From Calliphora vicina (Eukaryota > Arthropoda > Insecta > Diptera > Calliphoridae): 64,000 bases of DNA. Made by a program: the position numbers and the translations under genes. The stretch covers positions 170,420,726-170,484,725 of the forward strand of contig NC_088780.1 in assembly GCF_958450345.1 (NCBI RefSeq), written 5' to 3'. Below, piece after piece: positions 26,201-36,268 of the stretch; position 1 is the stretch's first letter; each line of letters opens with the position of its first letter. The notes below the pieces were generated by a model. That model had not been told where the DNA came from and ran no database searches. It saw only the letters and a program-made list of their open reading frames with translations.

Positions 26201-29200
26201 CCTTAGAAAATATTAGCGTCATTCAAAGGTTTTATCAGCATTTCCAGAAATCGACAACTCGAATTAAATATTTTTTTGCCATTCAATTGTTTAACCGTAA
26301 ATCTATATAACAAAATAGAGAAAAATATGTATGTATGTATGTGCAAGCATACATGAAAGTATTCGTTCTTTTATTTTTAAAAAATAATTACACACAACTA
26401 TGATTTTATCATCATCGTGCTTCTTTCAAAGATCATTTTTGTCGCAAATACAGATAGTATTTTAAAATGAAATGCCCCTCAAGTATAATAATGCATATAA
26501 ATAAGCAAGTGTTGGTTGATGACAGCTGTTCGTGCTAAATTAAACTACAATTTTTCAAATCGCAATAATTCAATAAAAACACCAATTCCTTAATGTGTAA
26601 TTAAATGCAAAAATTTTAATTAAGTAATAAATCAATATTAAGTAGATTTACTAAGTTTTTAATGTACATACATATACTATATAAATATGTACGTACATAT
26701 AAATAAATAAATAATATACAATCTCTAAAGAATAGTGGTTTTGTTAAAATCACAATGTCAGTTGTCATTCGTTCACTTTTTAACAGTTTACATCAGGGAT
26801 GGAAAATTAATTACTGTTGTACGTGTTTCTCGATCTTTTGATATCATGATTTCTTTGGGACTTATTTACTTAAATTAATTTTAAATACCATCCAAAATTC
26901 TATAACTGTGTTTATTAAAATATACAGAAATTTGAATATACATAATAAATTGGAAGAGATGTTCAAAACTGAGCTGAAACAAATAAATATGAAAAGAAAG
27001 GAAACAAATAAAACAAAGTAATTAGGATATTTTCTAATTATTTATTCAATCGTTTGGAAGATGGAATTCTTAACAATAACGACTCTTTACAATTAACTTA
27101 GAACTAATGACAATTGGAATTATACTGAAACACATTGCATTCGTAGGAAAAATAGGAATTGCAGGGGAAATAAGGAAAATCGCTTATTTGGCATGAACAC
27201 CAACATTGTAATTTAATTTTTTTTTTTTTAAATTTAATTTAAAATTTTATGACCGATATCTTTCGAAATAACAGCAAATACCGTTACCGAAATAATCCAA
27301 ATTATAGTTACCGTTACCTTATTACCGTTTTGAATCGGTAGCCAACCCTGCTTCCTTTTTTACCTTTTAAGTGCACTAGGGATAATAAATACGAAACTGC
27401 TAGGAGCACATAGAAATAGAATATTAAATAATATACATATGTATGTGAATTTCTGATGAAAACACGCCCAGTCGACTAAGAATGTAGCTGACGATATATA
27501 GGTTAATATAAATGTGACCCCATTTTCATATTATATTGATAATGTATAGAAAAAAATGGTGCTTACGTGATTATATTTTTAACAACATCTACATATGTTC
27601 AAGCTAACAATTAACAATTCTCAAACATTATATTTGTTGTTTTTAAATTTCAGATAGGAAAGGGTTTGTAGCATCTCCCGTTAATATTTTAATTGAATTT
27701 GAAACATTTTTTGGAATCTCCTTCACATTTTTAAATGACCCTTAAATTAATTCGTTATAGAATGGAGCAATTTGAAAATAGCTTTCATTCATACAAATTC
27801 GGTCTAAATGCAATTATTATCTAAACCTTTTTAAATTATACAAAACTTCTCTCTAGAAGTTGCATTTCACGATCAAAGAGATTTATGATTTTTTTTTAAA
27901 TATGTATCACCAATTCTTTAGCCTTGCAACGGTCTCAAAATATATAACTGTTAATATTCTCCATTTTTCCCTGCAGATCCCAGAAAATGAAGCCAAAACA
28001 AATGATTCTCAGTACGATAAGGATTTAGGTGTCAAGAAAACATCGAAGCTCTTGTATGGCATAAATGATAATCCTCCTTGGTATCTGAGTATATTTTTAG
28101 CATTTCAACATTATTTAACAATGATTGGTGCGATAGTTTCGATACCATTTATTTTAACACCAGCTCTTTGTATGTCAGACGAGGATCCAAACCGTGGAAT
28201 TATCATTTCGACAATGATTTTTGTAACTGGTATAGTGACATATGTTCAAGCAACCTGGGGAGTTCGTTTACCAATTGTTCAGGGTGGTACGATATCGTTT
28301 TTGGTTCCTACATTGGCCATACTGGCGTTGCCACAATGGAAATGTCCACCCGATGATGAAATCAAAGAAATGGACGAAGATAGTCGTCAAGAACTGTGGC
28401 AGGTGCGCATGCGTGAGTTATCAGGTGCAATCGCAGTTTCAGCCATGGTACAAGTCATTTTGGGTTACACAGGCCTAGTGGGTAAAATCCTTCGATTTGT
28501 AACTCCCCTGACAATTGTGCCAACAGTATCATTGGTGGGACTAACGTTATTTGAACATGCTGCAGAAACAGCCGCGAAGCATTGGGGTATTGCGGTAGGG
28601 TAAGCTTTTCGATTTAAAGTGTTGTATTTATTGTTGTCTCTCTACATGAATCGTTTAAACGGAAACATCTTTTAACCAGGACTACATCTATGTTAACATT
28701 ATTCTCTCAAATAATGTCAAATGTTGCCATACCCATGCCAGTTTATCGAAAAGGTCACGGTCTTGAGTTTCGACCATTTCTGCTGTTTCGTTTGTTTCCG
28801 GTAAATTTGTTTTTCAGTTGTTTTGGCATTTGAAAATTTGATTGTGCATGTTTTTCGAGTTTAGGTGCTTTTAACAATAATGTTAATGTGGGGCCTGTGT
28901 GGAATTCTTACGCTGACTAATGTATTCGAGGAAGGTCATCCATCTAGGACCGATGTACGCATTAATGTCTTAACTAATGCTAAATGGTTTTACATTCCAT
29001 ATCCAGGACAATTTGGTTTACCATCTGTTACTTTATCCGGTGTTTTGGGTATGCTTGCTGGGGTTTTGGCATGTACCGTAGAATCGTTGAGCTATTACCC
29101 AACAGTATCCCAAATGGCAGGTAAGACTAGACGTTTGATTGTGCTTATGTACATACATATGTACATAATTAATTCGATCCTGTTTCAATAACTTGTAGAA

Positions 29201-32200
29201 GCTCAATCACCACCATTACATGCCATAAATCGTGGTATTGGTACTGAAGGATTAGGTACAGTTTTAGCTGGTCTTTGGGGTGCAGGCAATGGTACAAATA
29301 CCTTTGGTGAGAATGTTGGCGCCATTGGAGTCACAAAGGTACATATACACATACATTTGCCAAAATACATTTTTCATAATAAATTAATTAATTAATATTA
29401 TTGGGGTTGCTTGCTTGTGTTATAGATCGGATCTAGACGTGTTATACAATGGGCAGCATTTATAATGATCTTACAAGGTGTTATTGGAAAGTTTGGAGCT
29501 GTTTTCATTTTAATTCCAGACTCTGTAGTTGGCGGCATATTTTGTGTTATGTTTGGTATGATTGTGGCGTTTGGCCTATCCACATTGCAATATGTAGACT
29601 TACGATCTGCTCGAAACCTTTACATACTTGGTCTATCAATATTTTTCCCTATGGTATTATGCAAATGGATACAGCAACATCCGGATGCCATTCGAACTGG
29701 AAACGATACAGTTAATTCGACACTGACCGTGCTATTGGGTACCACCATTCTAGTGGGTGGTCTATTAGGCTGCTTACTGGATAACATAATTCCTGGTAAT
29801 TCTTTTATTATTTATAACTTCAACAGATATACATATGTACATCAGAAAAAAACCTACAAGTTTTGTCCTTTTTTATATAACATTAACCATGATTGGGTAA
29901 GGGTATATAAATACATATACATACATATGTATGTAAGTTTGTCATTCCGTTTGTAATTTCTACATTTTTCATTGCCGGTCCCATATTCCGTCTGCCAATC
30001 TGTATGTATGTTGAAATCAACTTCCCGAAACCTCCTTTATAGTTATAGTCTAACTTAGGTTGCTATTTAAAATCGATTTTTTAACTTTTTTTCTCAAATT
30101 TTTTTTAACCAAACATTGTTTTTAACCAAAAATTGTTTTTAAGCCGAATATGTATGTTTAAGAAAAATGTAGTGGAAATATAATAAACACATATGTATAA
30201 TAAATTTAATCGTGTAGGAACTCCAGAGGAACGTGGACTTGTAAATTGGGCCAAGGAAATGCCTCTTGGTGATGACAATATTAACGATGGTACTGCAACA
30301 GATTATGATTTTCCCTATGGCATGGAAACGTTAAAGCGGTATGTCTAAACATTTTCTTTATATTTAAAAAAGTTTACATACATATCGTCACCTTAAATGT
30401 AAAACAACGTAACATCAGAAATACCGAAATCGAATTTTTGATACATAGTGATAAATAATTAAAAAAACATAATCTGAATTTGGAAATGTTCTTTTGTCAC
30501 TCTGATTTATATAATAACTTTGAAAAAATTAATTTTATATCACAGATAGTTTTCATTTTGTAATGGGTTTTTACTAGGTTAATTCACTCGTCTAATGATC
30601 GTTCGATAATCGGATAACTTCTTACGAATAATTATTCGAACAGTTTAAAAATGGCCATTTTCGAATAACGAATAATTCGAACAATTTTATGTAGAATAAT
30701 CGAATAAAACGAATAAATGTTCATATATGTATATATTTAAATTTATTAAATTATTATTGCTTAAAATTGTTCATAATTTCAAATTTAAATAAGTAATAAT
30801 GACTCACAAAAATTGTATTGTTTCTGAAATTCGACAAATAACTAAAGACAAAGGGACTTTCGATCACTGTAGATGAGTGTTCCGATAGCTCCTTCTCTAA
30901 ATATGTATATAAATAATACTGCAAGAAGTTACAATTCTAGAAACAAATCTTTCAAAATTTTTAACTTAGGACTTGAACCAATGAAATTTTGTTAGTTAGC
31001 TGGCGAAATATTAGAAGAATCGCAATTAACAATAAAAATATTAACTTACGTTAAAGTGGTGTTGAATGTGATTTTGAAACGGTCGTCGAAAGTGATATTG
31101 AGGATGACATTATAATGATTACATTGAAATAGATGAAGGCCATGATAGCAAAATATATGTATGTAAGTGATGTTATTAACCGCGTACCTAAGTGTTGCAA
31201 AATATTTAATAAATCTAATGTTAAACACAAATATTGCAAACTAATGTTTTGTTGCAAGAAAAGCATGGAGTTCTTTGTCTAACATAGTAATAAACTTGTT
31301 TCGTGTTAAATTAGCCACGTTCACTGACAATGATTTCAAACTTTGGACAGATTCCCTTTATTGTGTAATTCCCCAAGACCACTTTATTAAGCAAAGATTC
31401 GGCAACGTTTATAGAGCTTGATGTATAATACAATTTGTTATAAATAATTTAGAAATAGTGAATAATTAATTTACTAAAGACTTAGTTACTCAATTTAAAA
31501 CCCGAATTAATGAACGACATAAAAAAGTACTTAATACGTTTATATTGTATTTGAATTGAGGATCATGTCCAACTATCTCAATTTTTTTAGTTTTGATATA
31601 CGTTATTTTTTGTTTTTCTTTAACAACAAAGTATTAAAAAACGTACATCAAAACTTCATTCTTTACTTTTTTTTAAGACAATTTAAATTATTCGAATAAT
31701 TCGATTAATTTTAAACGTGTCATCGAATTATTCGTTTTATTCGAACAAGGGAAAAATCGAATAATTCGAATACCCTAGTTTTTACTCATCACTTTATAAA
31801 TTATTGAAATGGTGTTACATTATTTTGCGTTTCAGGTGACGATATGTATGTAATATTTATTGTTTATGGGCAATTCCATGTCATCGTACGTGACATTTGT
31901 ACGCCTATAGAGTGGAATAGATTTTGCAAATATTGGAGTATCTGAAAAATAATTTGGTCTTTATGTTCCATTCAGAGGGTACTATATTTTAAAAAAATAA
32001 TAATAAGTTCTTTCGAAACAGTGTTGTCCAAAATAAGGGTATATCGTATGTAACATAAAACGGAAGTAATTTTGAGGTACATGTAGAAATATGCGTAAAT
32101 TTGCGAATCGTGAGAGACGGATCATTTTATAATAAATAAAATTAAATATCGTACGTGACAGATTTTTCTCTCAAATTAAAAAAAAATAAATAGAAAATAT

Positions 32201-34577
32201 ATATGCATGTATGTATGTACTCGGTTTCAATAAACAATTTAATAGCAAAAAAAAGAGAGCTTAGTTTTCGCCGCAATCTTAACCTAAAACATACCAATTA
32301 AATTAAAAAAATTAAATATTTAAATTTTAAATAAAAAACTAAATAAAAAATTTAAACTATTATTTTTGCCCTTGAGAAGTTGTAATTAGCTCTAATAGTG
32401 TTTTCTCCTATTCAAATCATCTTGTAAAAAAGTTTGAGGGGTTTTTGTTTTTTCAGTCGTGGTTGTCATTCTCTTAAAATCGCAAAAAAAGTTTCTTTTA
32501 AAATTTATGAAACCGACCTAAATAGTTAATTATTTCTTATACATATAACTAATTTCATTAGTTATAGTTTCTTTTTTTATTTTTATTCCAAATATTCCAG
32601 CTTTTGGATTTAGATTTGTATTATTACTAGAGTTTTTCACGGGAATTACCGGGACGAGAAATCCCGGGAATTCCGCAAAATTGTCAATACCGAAATCCAG
32701 GGAAATTGTACGAGAATTCCGGGGAATTATTTTCCTTAGTTTTATGTGATTTTTTTGAACTTGATTTTCTCTAAAAGAAGCTTAAAGCTTTGAAACAAAT
32801 GCTGAAGATTCATACACGAAAAAAGATTCAACCCAAATAGACCAATAACAAGTTCATTATTCAAAATATTCCAAAAACACATGAATGTTCACGGCTTGCA
32901 CCGAATTCTATCCGGTCGAATGTGGAATTATTTTAGTATTTTGGTTTTTTACAAAGAGTAAAACTAAAATTTTTGGAATAAACCCACCTTTCGTGGAACT
33001 GAATTTTGTTTAATATTATTGGTTTATCATCAAGTTTTAATTAACATCTTTACTTCATTTTTGATTTAATAAGCAATGCATTGTTTTTTCAAAATTAAAA
33101 AAAATAAAATATTTATTTTTTGCGAATTAACAGAATTAATTGGTATCTAACGAAGCACAGTGGGACAGAATCGAAATTTTTTGGAAATAAATCTGGTATT
33201 TCTAAACAGCTGGTCCGATCGGGATAAAATTTGACGTGGGCGTAGCCAAGTACCTTCAACATGTAAAATTTTTAAACACGTGCCATTTTTTTGTGTCCCA
33301 TCATACAAATATTTATTTATTTTATTATATTTTAATAGGATTGCAAATATTAGGAACAATTTGAACCACATTTATTCCATTTTAAACTCGAATACTCCCT
33401 ACGCCCACGTCAAATTGTATCCCAATCGGACCAGCCGTTTAAAAATGCCAGATTTATTTCCAAAAAAATTTCGATTCTGCCCCACTGTGCGAAGGTAGAA
33501 CAAAAAGGTCACAAGTTTGTACATAACCAAAATTAGAAATCGTGTCAGTTTATCTCTATATTAAATTTTTATTGGATTTTTTTATTTGTATCCAATTACA
33601 ATTTAAAACCAAAGACATTTTTTACATTTTAAACAAAGTCTACATTTTTAAAATTGAATAATTTGTTATAGGCGGGAATTCCCGGGATCACGTGAAATTT
33701 CGAAATGAATACCGATTCCCGGGAAATGAAAAAGTGCGGAAAAAGAAAAACTCTAGTTATTACTCAATAACCATCCGAAAAAAGTTATAAGTTGCTAAAT
33801 TTTGAAGCCAACATTTTGGCTATTTTTTTACCAATTTAAGTCGGCCGGCATCTTTACAAAGTGATATAATTAAGCTTCGTTTAACACACTTGTAAATTAT
33901 AAATACTCATTAACAACAAAGTATGATCGATTTAAAAACTTCTTATTTTTAAAAATGTTTGTAAGCGGAAACCGAAATACATAGGTACATATCGTCCCCT
34001 TAATAAAACAATAGTGTATAATTTTGTTGCCATTTCGAATTAATTGAGTTTAAAATTTTTGTGTTAGTAGGTAGACATCTAGAACAAAAGTAATATTTCA
34101 ATTGATCTTTTGACCCACTTTGTGGAAGTAGAATTTCACCAAATTTTGACCAGATTCTTATTATGCAATAAAATAATGGTGTATATGCTTATACACTATT
34201 GTTTTATTGAGGGGACGATATGTACTTTAATTCCAACCCATTTTGCTGGAGCACTTCCAAGATCAATTGTGAAAGTTTTAAAATCTGAATGGAATAACTT
34301 TTGACAAATTACATTTTATTTATTTGAAGAATAAAAAACATCTCTGTATAATTTCTTTTAGAACTTAGAATACATGTAATATTGAATTCTTAAAATTAAC
34401 TTATATGAGAATAAATTATAGGGATTATGTATATTTCCCCTTAATTTATTATATGTATTTCCCTTACTTTTAATAATTTCTTACTGTTTTGTTTGTTTTC
34501 TTTTTTTTTGCAGCTGGAAGTGGACTTATTATGTACCTTTCTTACCCACGTATAAATTACAAACAAAAGATAGTTGA
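14236..34577 (+). CDS. SLC23 family nucleobase/ascorbate-type transporter (8 exons)
   Basis: Multi-pass membrane carrier of the nucleobase-ascorbate transporter family; substrate cannot be told from sequence. Exons: 14236-14274, 27977-28599, 28680-28800, 28865-29120, 29199-29338, 29426-29795, 30218-30338, 34514-34577. All junctions are GT-AG, phases agree and the total is 1734 nt, i.e. 577 residues plus TGA, the usual family length. Landmarks are the TM1 stretch LAFQHYLTMIGAIVSIPFIL, the family signature NTFGENVGAIGVTK joined to IGSRRVIQ across exons 5-6, and TPEERGL near the C terminus. The last exon (KWTYYVPFLPTYK) is in a different frame from the obvious local ORF. Exons 2-7 are certain, the last exon very likely, the first exon an inference from phase and donor. 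It is probably the orthologue of Drosophila CG6293, which I recall as a neighbour of Bruce. Confidence 0.92.
15433..15674. mobile_element. Harbinger-like MITE
   Basis: Inverted ends TGCTAGGTATACACG and (reversed) TGCTGGGTATACACG continue as diverged arms rich in CGTAC. Both ends are flanked by TTA (15430-15432 and 15675-15677), the 3-bp duplication usual for PIF/Harbinger. Size is 242 bp with no transposase. Confidence 0.7.
16675..16925. repeat. Dispersed GAGCTATATTCG-type repeat
   Basis: Starts AAGGGAGCTATATTCG, continues CTGTGCCAAATCATATA, TACTTTAAGATAAATATTG and GCGGACCGATTTT, and ends in a TCAACAGACAGACCG tract. The word order matches the copy in the Bruce intron at 3845-4060. These look like degraded copies of one element. 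Confidence 0.55.
18230..18645. repeat. Inverted-repeat element (CAATTGATGTTTTTTG ends)
   Basis: Outer arms: ACAATTGATGTTTTTTGAAT near 18237 and its reverse complement (CCAAAAACATCAATTGT) near 18640. Inner arms: GCGATGAAAAGGCATTTTAA near 18312 and TAAATGCCTTTTCATCGTGC near 18516. GTGGGTTTTTGGAAC occurs in both arms. No terminal duplication was fixed. Confidence 0.6.
18872..19140. mobile_element. Non-autonomous Helitron
   Basis: The 5' end begins TCTATCTATATATATAAAAA. The 3' end has a hairpin formed by CCGGGCGAAGCCGG followed after about ten bases by CTAGT at 19136-19140. It lies between A (18871) and T (19141), the expected insertion site, with no duplication. The internal word ATCACGCGAGAACGGCTGG is typical of insect Helitrons. 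No Rep/helicase ORF. Confidence 0.85.
19226..20903. mobile_element. Fold-back type element with long inverted arms
   Basis: Arms at 19226-19605 and 20553-20903 are inverted copies with high identity. Ends are CCCTGCAGGAA and, reversed, CCATGCAGGAA. The left arm has an extra 12-bp direct repeat (CTTCGTTGACAA). The ~950-bp centre is AT-rich with no ORF. No clear target duplication, so the superfamily is unknown. Confidence 0.8.
21130..23550. mobile_element. Inverted-repeat element interrupted by a non-LTR fragment
   Basis: The left end GGGACTTATTCCATAAACAAC-like and the right end (reversed GGGCCCTATTCCACAAAACA) are inverted. Both flanks, about 230-270 bp each, are full of CTTTGCAAA and CACTTATCAA words in opposite orientation. 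The retrotransposon fragment 21400-22842 sits between them, so the outer element was probably the target. Confidence 0.5.
21400..22842 (+). pseudogene. 5'-truncated non-LTR retrotransposon with broken reverse transcriptase
   Basis: The RT reads KSPGSDGIPALVLKQC, then GFRRGRSTGDLLAFLSEKWC, LDISKAFDRVWHGALLAKL, NSGVPQGSVLYPTLFLIFIND and the active-site box FADDSN. The segment between FPTI and GFRRGRST is too short: the usual KKG..NYRPI motif is missing, so an internal deletion is likely. Frame changes occur near 21670 and 22600, and the end (SRTVRMWNKLPPEVF) is in another frame. The 3' end is a short poly(A) tail at 22829-22841. It is jockey/CR1-like by eye; the clade is not certain. Inactive. 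Confidence 0.88.
23560..25300. other. Non-coding stretch of the intron with dispersed repeats
   Basis: AT-rich DNA with fragments of families seen elsewhere: a TTACATTCGGCAGTGCCG tract at 24340-24450, and 24608-24740 (AATTTCTACATTTTT, CCGTCTGTATGTTAAAATCA) that resembles 29930-30030 in the same orientation. No coding sequence is supported. Confidence 0.5.
25310..25588 (+). pseudogene. THAP zinc-finger domain fragment
   Basis: The 92-codon frame reads FLKCPEQKIKEWSTACG, KKHSRICMYHFDNSDY and RLKPNALTSPEP. These match the THAP core: the W, the C-x2-H pair of the C2CH zinc site, and the terminal LKPNA(VP) motif. A stop lies directly upstream and only CKC can serve as the first Cys pair, so the N-terminal edge is damaged. 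THAP domains occur in P-element-type transposases and in host factors. With transposon debris all around, a transposase relic is the simpler reading. Confidence 0.6.
25690..25790. repeat. Dispersed repeat, reversed copy (CCGAATATAGCTCTCTTAC)
   Basis: The reverse complement reads GTAAGAGAGCTATATTCGGC, matching the start of the 16675 copy and the tract at 22841, just after the retrotransposon tail. A dispersed family with no coding capacity. Confidence 0.5.
27240..27345. repeat. ACCGTTACCG-type relic (relative at 49196-49262)
   Basis: Contains TACCGTTACCG, AGTTACCGTTACC and the edge TTTGAATCGGTAGCCAACC. The region 49196-49262 has GGCTATGGTTAGCGGTTAACG and ends TTTTAAATCGGTGGGCTAC, so both look like ends of one transposon family. 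Confidence 0.4.
29930..30060. repeat. Dispersed repeat in SLC23 intron 29796-30217
   Basis: Shares CCGTTTGTAATTTCTACATT and TCTGTATGTATGTTGAAATC with the tract at 24608-24740, with the same word order. It lies wholly in the intron. Confidence 0.5.
30385..31842. mobile_element. TA-flanked MITE (TCGTCACC ends), split by a hAT element
   Basis: Left end TCGTCACCTTAAATGTAAAA and right end (reversed) TCGTCACCTGAAACGCAAAA, each flanked by TA. Removing the hAT insertion and its duplication leaves about 247 bp, close to the 227-bp relative at 33992-34218. That supports the nested reading. Confidence 0.75.
30575..31777 (+). mobile_element. hAT transposon relic
   Basis: Flanked by a perfect 8-bp duplication GTTTTTAC (30567-30574 and 31778-31785). 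Ends are TAGG...CCTA, with ATTCG/CGAAT-rich subterminal inverted tracts. Inside, near 30853, the frame LSITVDECSDSSFSKYV resembles the DEW-type motif of hAT transposases; other frames are broken. 1203 bp, decayed. Confidence 0.83.
32628..33755. mobile_element. hAT-like relic (TAGAGTTTTTC ends)
   Basis: Inverted ends TAGAGTTTTTC, each followed by GGGAATTCCCGGG-type tracts. Flanking 8-mers are ATTATTAC (32620-32627) and GTTATTAC (33756-33763), identical at seven positions, as for a hAT duplication that has since mutated. It is interrupted by the 33156-33489 element. Confidence 0.72.
33156..33489. mobile_element. Transib-like MITE nested in a hAT relic
   Basis: Ends are CACAGTGGGACAGAATCGAA and its near-perfect inverse, with over 40 bp of inverted arm. 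It is flanked by a perfect 5-bp duplication CGAAG (33151-33155, 33490-33494). CACAGTG ends and 5-bp duplications are the marks of Transib transposons, whose ends resemble the V(D)J heptamer. 334 bp, no transposase. Confidence 0.75.
33992..34218. mobile_element. TA-flanked MITE (TCGTCCCC ends)
   Basis: Inverted arms start TCGTCCCCTTAATAAAACAA and (reversed) TCGTCCCCTCAATAAAACAA, with TA on both sides. 227 bp. Related to the 30385-31842 element by its end sequence. Confidence 0.8.
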
Positions 34578-35086
34578 ACATTTAAAATGTCACTTCATTT
34601 CAACGTACATATGTACATATGTATGTACAATGGAAATGATCTTAGAAAATAGAATTGCTTTGGATGGGTCTTATTCAGTTCATTAGTTGCTAAAACTAAC
34701 TATTGCTAAATATACTTAAGTGAAATCGAATAACTACAACCCGTATCGATAATCGATTGAAAGTTATAAAATTGGGTAAATAATGGTACATTTTTTGATT
34801 TCTTAAAATTTTTTCATAAAAATCTTATCTTCTAGAGAAACTATCTTCATCAGAAAAAGTACCATTATTTATACAATCGCACTTAAATTTAACATCAGTT
34901 AGTTTAGCTACTGAAGAACAAAATAAGACTTATCCAAAGCAAATCTATTTTTGTAGATAATTTTTATTGAAAATTTTATTTTTTTTATATTAAAATTATT
35001 TTACGTTTATACATATCAACATTTTTACCTAATAAATAAACATTATTTTCATTAACGCTTGGTTTTATTTTTTTTAGTTACAAATA
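34578..35086. other. SLC23 3' flank
   Basis: No clear poly(A) signal can be assigned. The stretch contains the MITE at 34646-34952 and an AT-rich tail with AATAAATAAA near 35031. Confidence 0.45.
34646..34952. mobile_element. MITE of the TAGATTTGCTTTGGATG family
   Basis: Left arm ATAGAATTGCTTTGGATGGG, right arm (reversed) ATAGATTTGCTTTGGATAAG; both continue through TCTTATTxxGTTC and AGTxGCTAAA. A shorter copy lies at 50847-51032 and a single arm at 62505-62610. Confidence 0.7.
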
Positions 35087-35198
35087 GTGTTTATAAAAAA
35101 CCGACTTTTTAATAAACAGGTTTGTCGGTTAACCGAAAATTGGCCTTTACTAGAAAACCGGGTTTTCGGTTAACAGACATCGAAAAAACCGGTTAACC
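35087..35198. repeat. AACCGGTT-rich repeat relic, copy 2
   Basis: Contains GGTTAACCGAAAA, AAAACCGGGTTTTCGGTTAA and ACCGGTTAACC. Similar in composition and order to 3008-3090, roughly reversed. Confidence 0.45.
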
Positions 35199-35210
35199 AT
35201 CATATACATA

Positions 35211-36158
35211 CAGTGGGGAGCTCAAATGAGTACATGTTTCTATTTTGTGCACTTCTTATGGAATAAAAATAAAACTAATAAAGCAAATCCAAAAATTTGT
35301 TCTGTCATTTATTTTATGTCTAATATGTAACGAAATGAATTACAATTCAAAACAAAAAACATTCAGTTATAAATAAAAAAACAGACAAAACTAAAATAAC
35401 TCGCATGTACTCAATTTTGCACCCCACAATAACTTTAGGGAAGAATTGCATTTTTTAAAAAAATTTTCAAAATCCTTTATTACTTAAATAAAATTTTACA
35501 CGCATTGGCATATTTTCTATAAATTTTTCATTAACTTTTTTTGGAATACTCTCTCTCTCTCGTGCTCAATCCGCTGTTAAAGCTCGTACACATTGGTAGG
35601 AGTTAATCGGTATTGTTTCAACCGCCAATTCACGATTCACTAAAAAATCTCAATAGGATTGAACTCAGGACATTTAGCTAATAACAGCATTAATAAGACA
35701 TTTTTCTAGGAACACCATTCTTTACGATTTTTGACGTGTGCATTGGGTCACCATCCTATTGAAAAATTTATAGACTTGCCATTCCGCTTTAACAGCGGAT
35801 TGAGCACGAGAGAGAGAGAGTATTCCAAAAAAAGTTAATGAAAAATGTATAGAAAATATGCCAATGCGTGTAAAATTTTATTTACGTAATAAAGGATTTT
35901 GAAAATTTTTTTAAAAAATGCAATTCTTCCCTAAAGTTATTGTGGGGTGCAAAATTGAGTACATGCGAGTTATTTTAGTTTTGTCTGTTTTTTTATTTAG
36001 AACTGTATGTTTTTTGTTTTGAATTGTAATTCATTTTGTTACATATTAAACATAAAATAAATGACAGAAAAAATTTTTGGATTTGCTTTATTAGTTTTAT
36101 TTTTATTCCATAAGAAGTGCACTAAATAGAAACATGTACTCATTTGAGCTCCCCACTG
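35211..36158. mobile_element. Tc1/mariner-type element with ~370-bp inverted arms
   Basis: Ends CAGTGGGGAGCTCAAATGAG, inverted, TA-flanked (35209-35210, 36159-36160). Arms run to about 35582 and from about 35783. The centre, read on the minus strand (35785 down to 35600), holds a decayed transposase piece with words like QxDGDP and SxxLLR where QQDNDPKH and SPDLNPIE are expected. So this is a deletion derivative with a duplicated inverted arm. Confidence 0.82.
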
Positions 36159-36268
36159 TATGTCCCATAAAGTATACAAAGCTTTAAAATTTTTAGTTGT
36201 CAGGACACTGGGTTTTTCAATTTGCCGGTTAATACATATAGCAAATTTAAATAAATACACATATGTAG

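Larger units (their letters stand above)
14275..27976 (+). other. 13.7-kb first intron of the SLC23 gene
   Basis: Contains no supported host exon. It holds, in order, a Harbinger-like MITE, a dispersed repeat, an inverted-repeat element, a Helitron, a fold-back element, an inverted-repeat element enclosing a non-LTR fragment, a THAP fragment and several older repeats. Sequence between them, such as 14300-15430, 16930-18220 and 25800-27230, is plain AT-rich DNA. Confidence 0.55.
30339..34513 (+). other. 4.2-kb last intron of the SLC23 gene with nested transposons
   Basis: Made largely of inserted elements: a TCGTCACC-ended MITE split by a hAT relic (30385-31842), a second hAT relic split by a Transib-like MITE (32628-33755), and a small MITE (33992-34218). 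The stretch 31843-32627 is AT-rich and carries two CGTACGTGACA words (near 31889 and 32151). Confidence 0.8.

Noticed and set aside
27860..27976. Met start upstream of SLC23 exon 2 in the same frame
   Set aside because: The stretch is AT-rich, ends in a good acceptor tract and adds an unlikely leader; a spliced start at 14236 fits better.
33147..33498. Two short proteins with the same ending (KKFRFCPTV), one on each strand
   Set aside because: They are the inverted arms of the Transib-like MITE read from both sides.
34489..34686. 65-codon frame over the SLC23 last exon
   Set aside because: Wrong frame; the real exon is read one base off and stops at 34577.
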